Notes under the pieces: generated by a model
Seen by the model: only the letters and a program-made list of their open reading frames with translations
Database searches by the model: none
Told to the model about the DNA's origin: nothing
Position numbers and translations under genes: made by a program
Shown here: piece by piece, positions 60,675-60,693 of the stretch
How positions within the stretch are numbered: the first letter of the stretch is position 1
Layout of the letters: every line of letters starts with the position of its first letter
Source of the DNA: CAZQVA01 sp964596685
GTDB taxonomy: Bacteria > Chlamydiota > Chlamydiia > Chlamydiales > VFKH01
Direction: 5' to 3'
DNA: 60,693 nucleotides
Assembly (NCBI GenBank): GCA_964596685.1
Contig: CAZQVA010000011.1
Span: forward strand, 1 to 60,693

Positions 60675-60693
60675 CCTATCAATTCATATAGAC

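Overview
The window reads as chromosome of a non-Chlamydiaceae ('environmental', amoeba-associated type) member of the Chlamydiae. The evidence is an ATP/ADP-type nucleotide transporter (54941-56536), a short divergent DnaA next to YidC (20473-23487), a 543-residue two-part ThyX (9474-11105), a GlmU-like/IspA pair, HemG-HemE-transketolase, TatD-DsbD, Pal-LysM and Tsp next to GltX. These neighbourhoods match chlamydial gene order as I remember it. Genes absent from classical Chlamydia, as far as I recall (MurI, cbb3-type cytochrome parts, NAD-malic enzyme, VanX), point to a family with a larger genome. I do not name a genus.

Layout. 0-6 kb: phosphoglucomutase, Na+-dependent symporter, a three-haem CcoO-CcoP fusion and a CcoS-like peptide. 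5.8-6.0 kb: a dense cluster of TTATGAACA 9-mers inside an inverted repeat, at the point where sampled GC skew changes sign; I propose this as the chromosomal replication origin. 6-17 kb: GlmU-like protein, IspA, an unknown, ThyX, small basic proteins, a FAD oxidoreductase, a PhnP-like hydrolase, HflX and MutS. 17-24 kb (minus strand): TauE/SafE permease, HEAT-repeat protein, VanX, DnaA and YidC. 24-30 kb: an AAA ATPase, malic enzyme, RNase III, a solute-binding lipoprotein and an AT-rich AlbA_2 regulator. 30-38 kb (minus): HemG, HemE, transketolase, RsmI, tRNA-Cys and ClpB, the last with a CIRCE operator. 38-42 kb: an accessory patch with DoxX, a DUF234 ATPase, an ATPase remnant, a deleted IS982-type element inside 119-bp inverted repeats and a 162-bp foldback element. 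42-48 kb (minus): glycosyltransferase, TatD, DsbD, RsmD and TPR proteins. 48-57 kb: response regulator, MurI, LysM, Pal, GltX, Tsp, nucleotide transporter and an unknown. 57.7-60.4 kb (plus): epimerase, SPW/VKOR membrane protein and glycine-zipper lipoprotein.

How it fits together. Many genes overlap by 1-4 bp or follow within 20 bp (DnaA-VanX-HEAT, transketolase-HemE-HemG, DsbD-TatD-glycosyltransferase, transporter-Tsp-GltX), so long co-transcribed units are likely. Two themes recur: envelope and peptidoglycan upkeep (MurI, VanX, Pal, LysM, YidC, Tsp) and thiol/electron chemistry (CcoOP, CcoS, DsbD, VKOR-like). Three families of short palindromic repeats sit at gene 3' ends or between genes, several of them supplying or abutting a stop codon.

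No tool was run. Family assignments rest on motifs read by eye, and comparisons with Chlamydia gene order come from memory.
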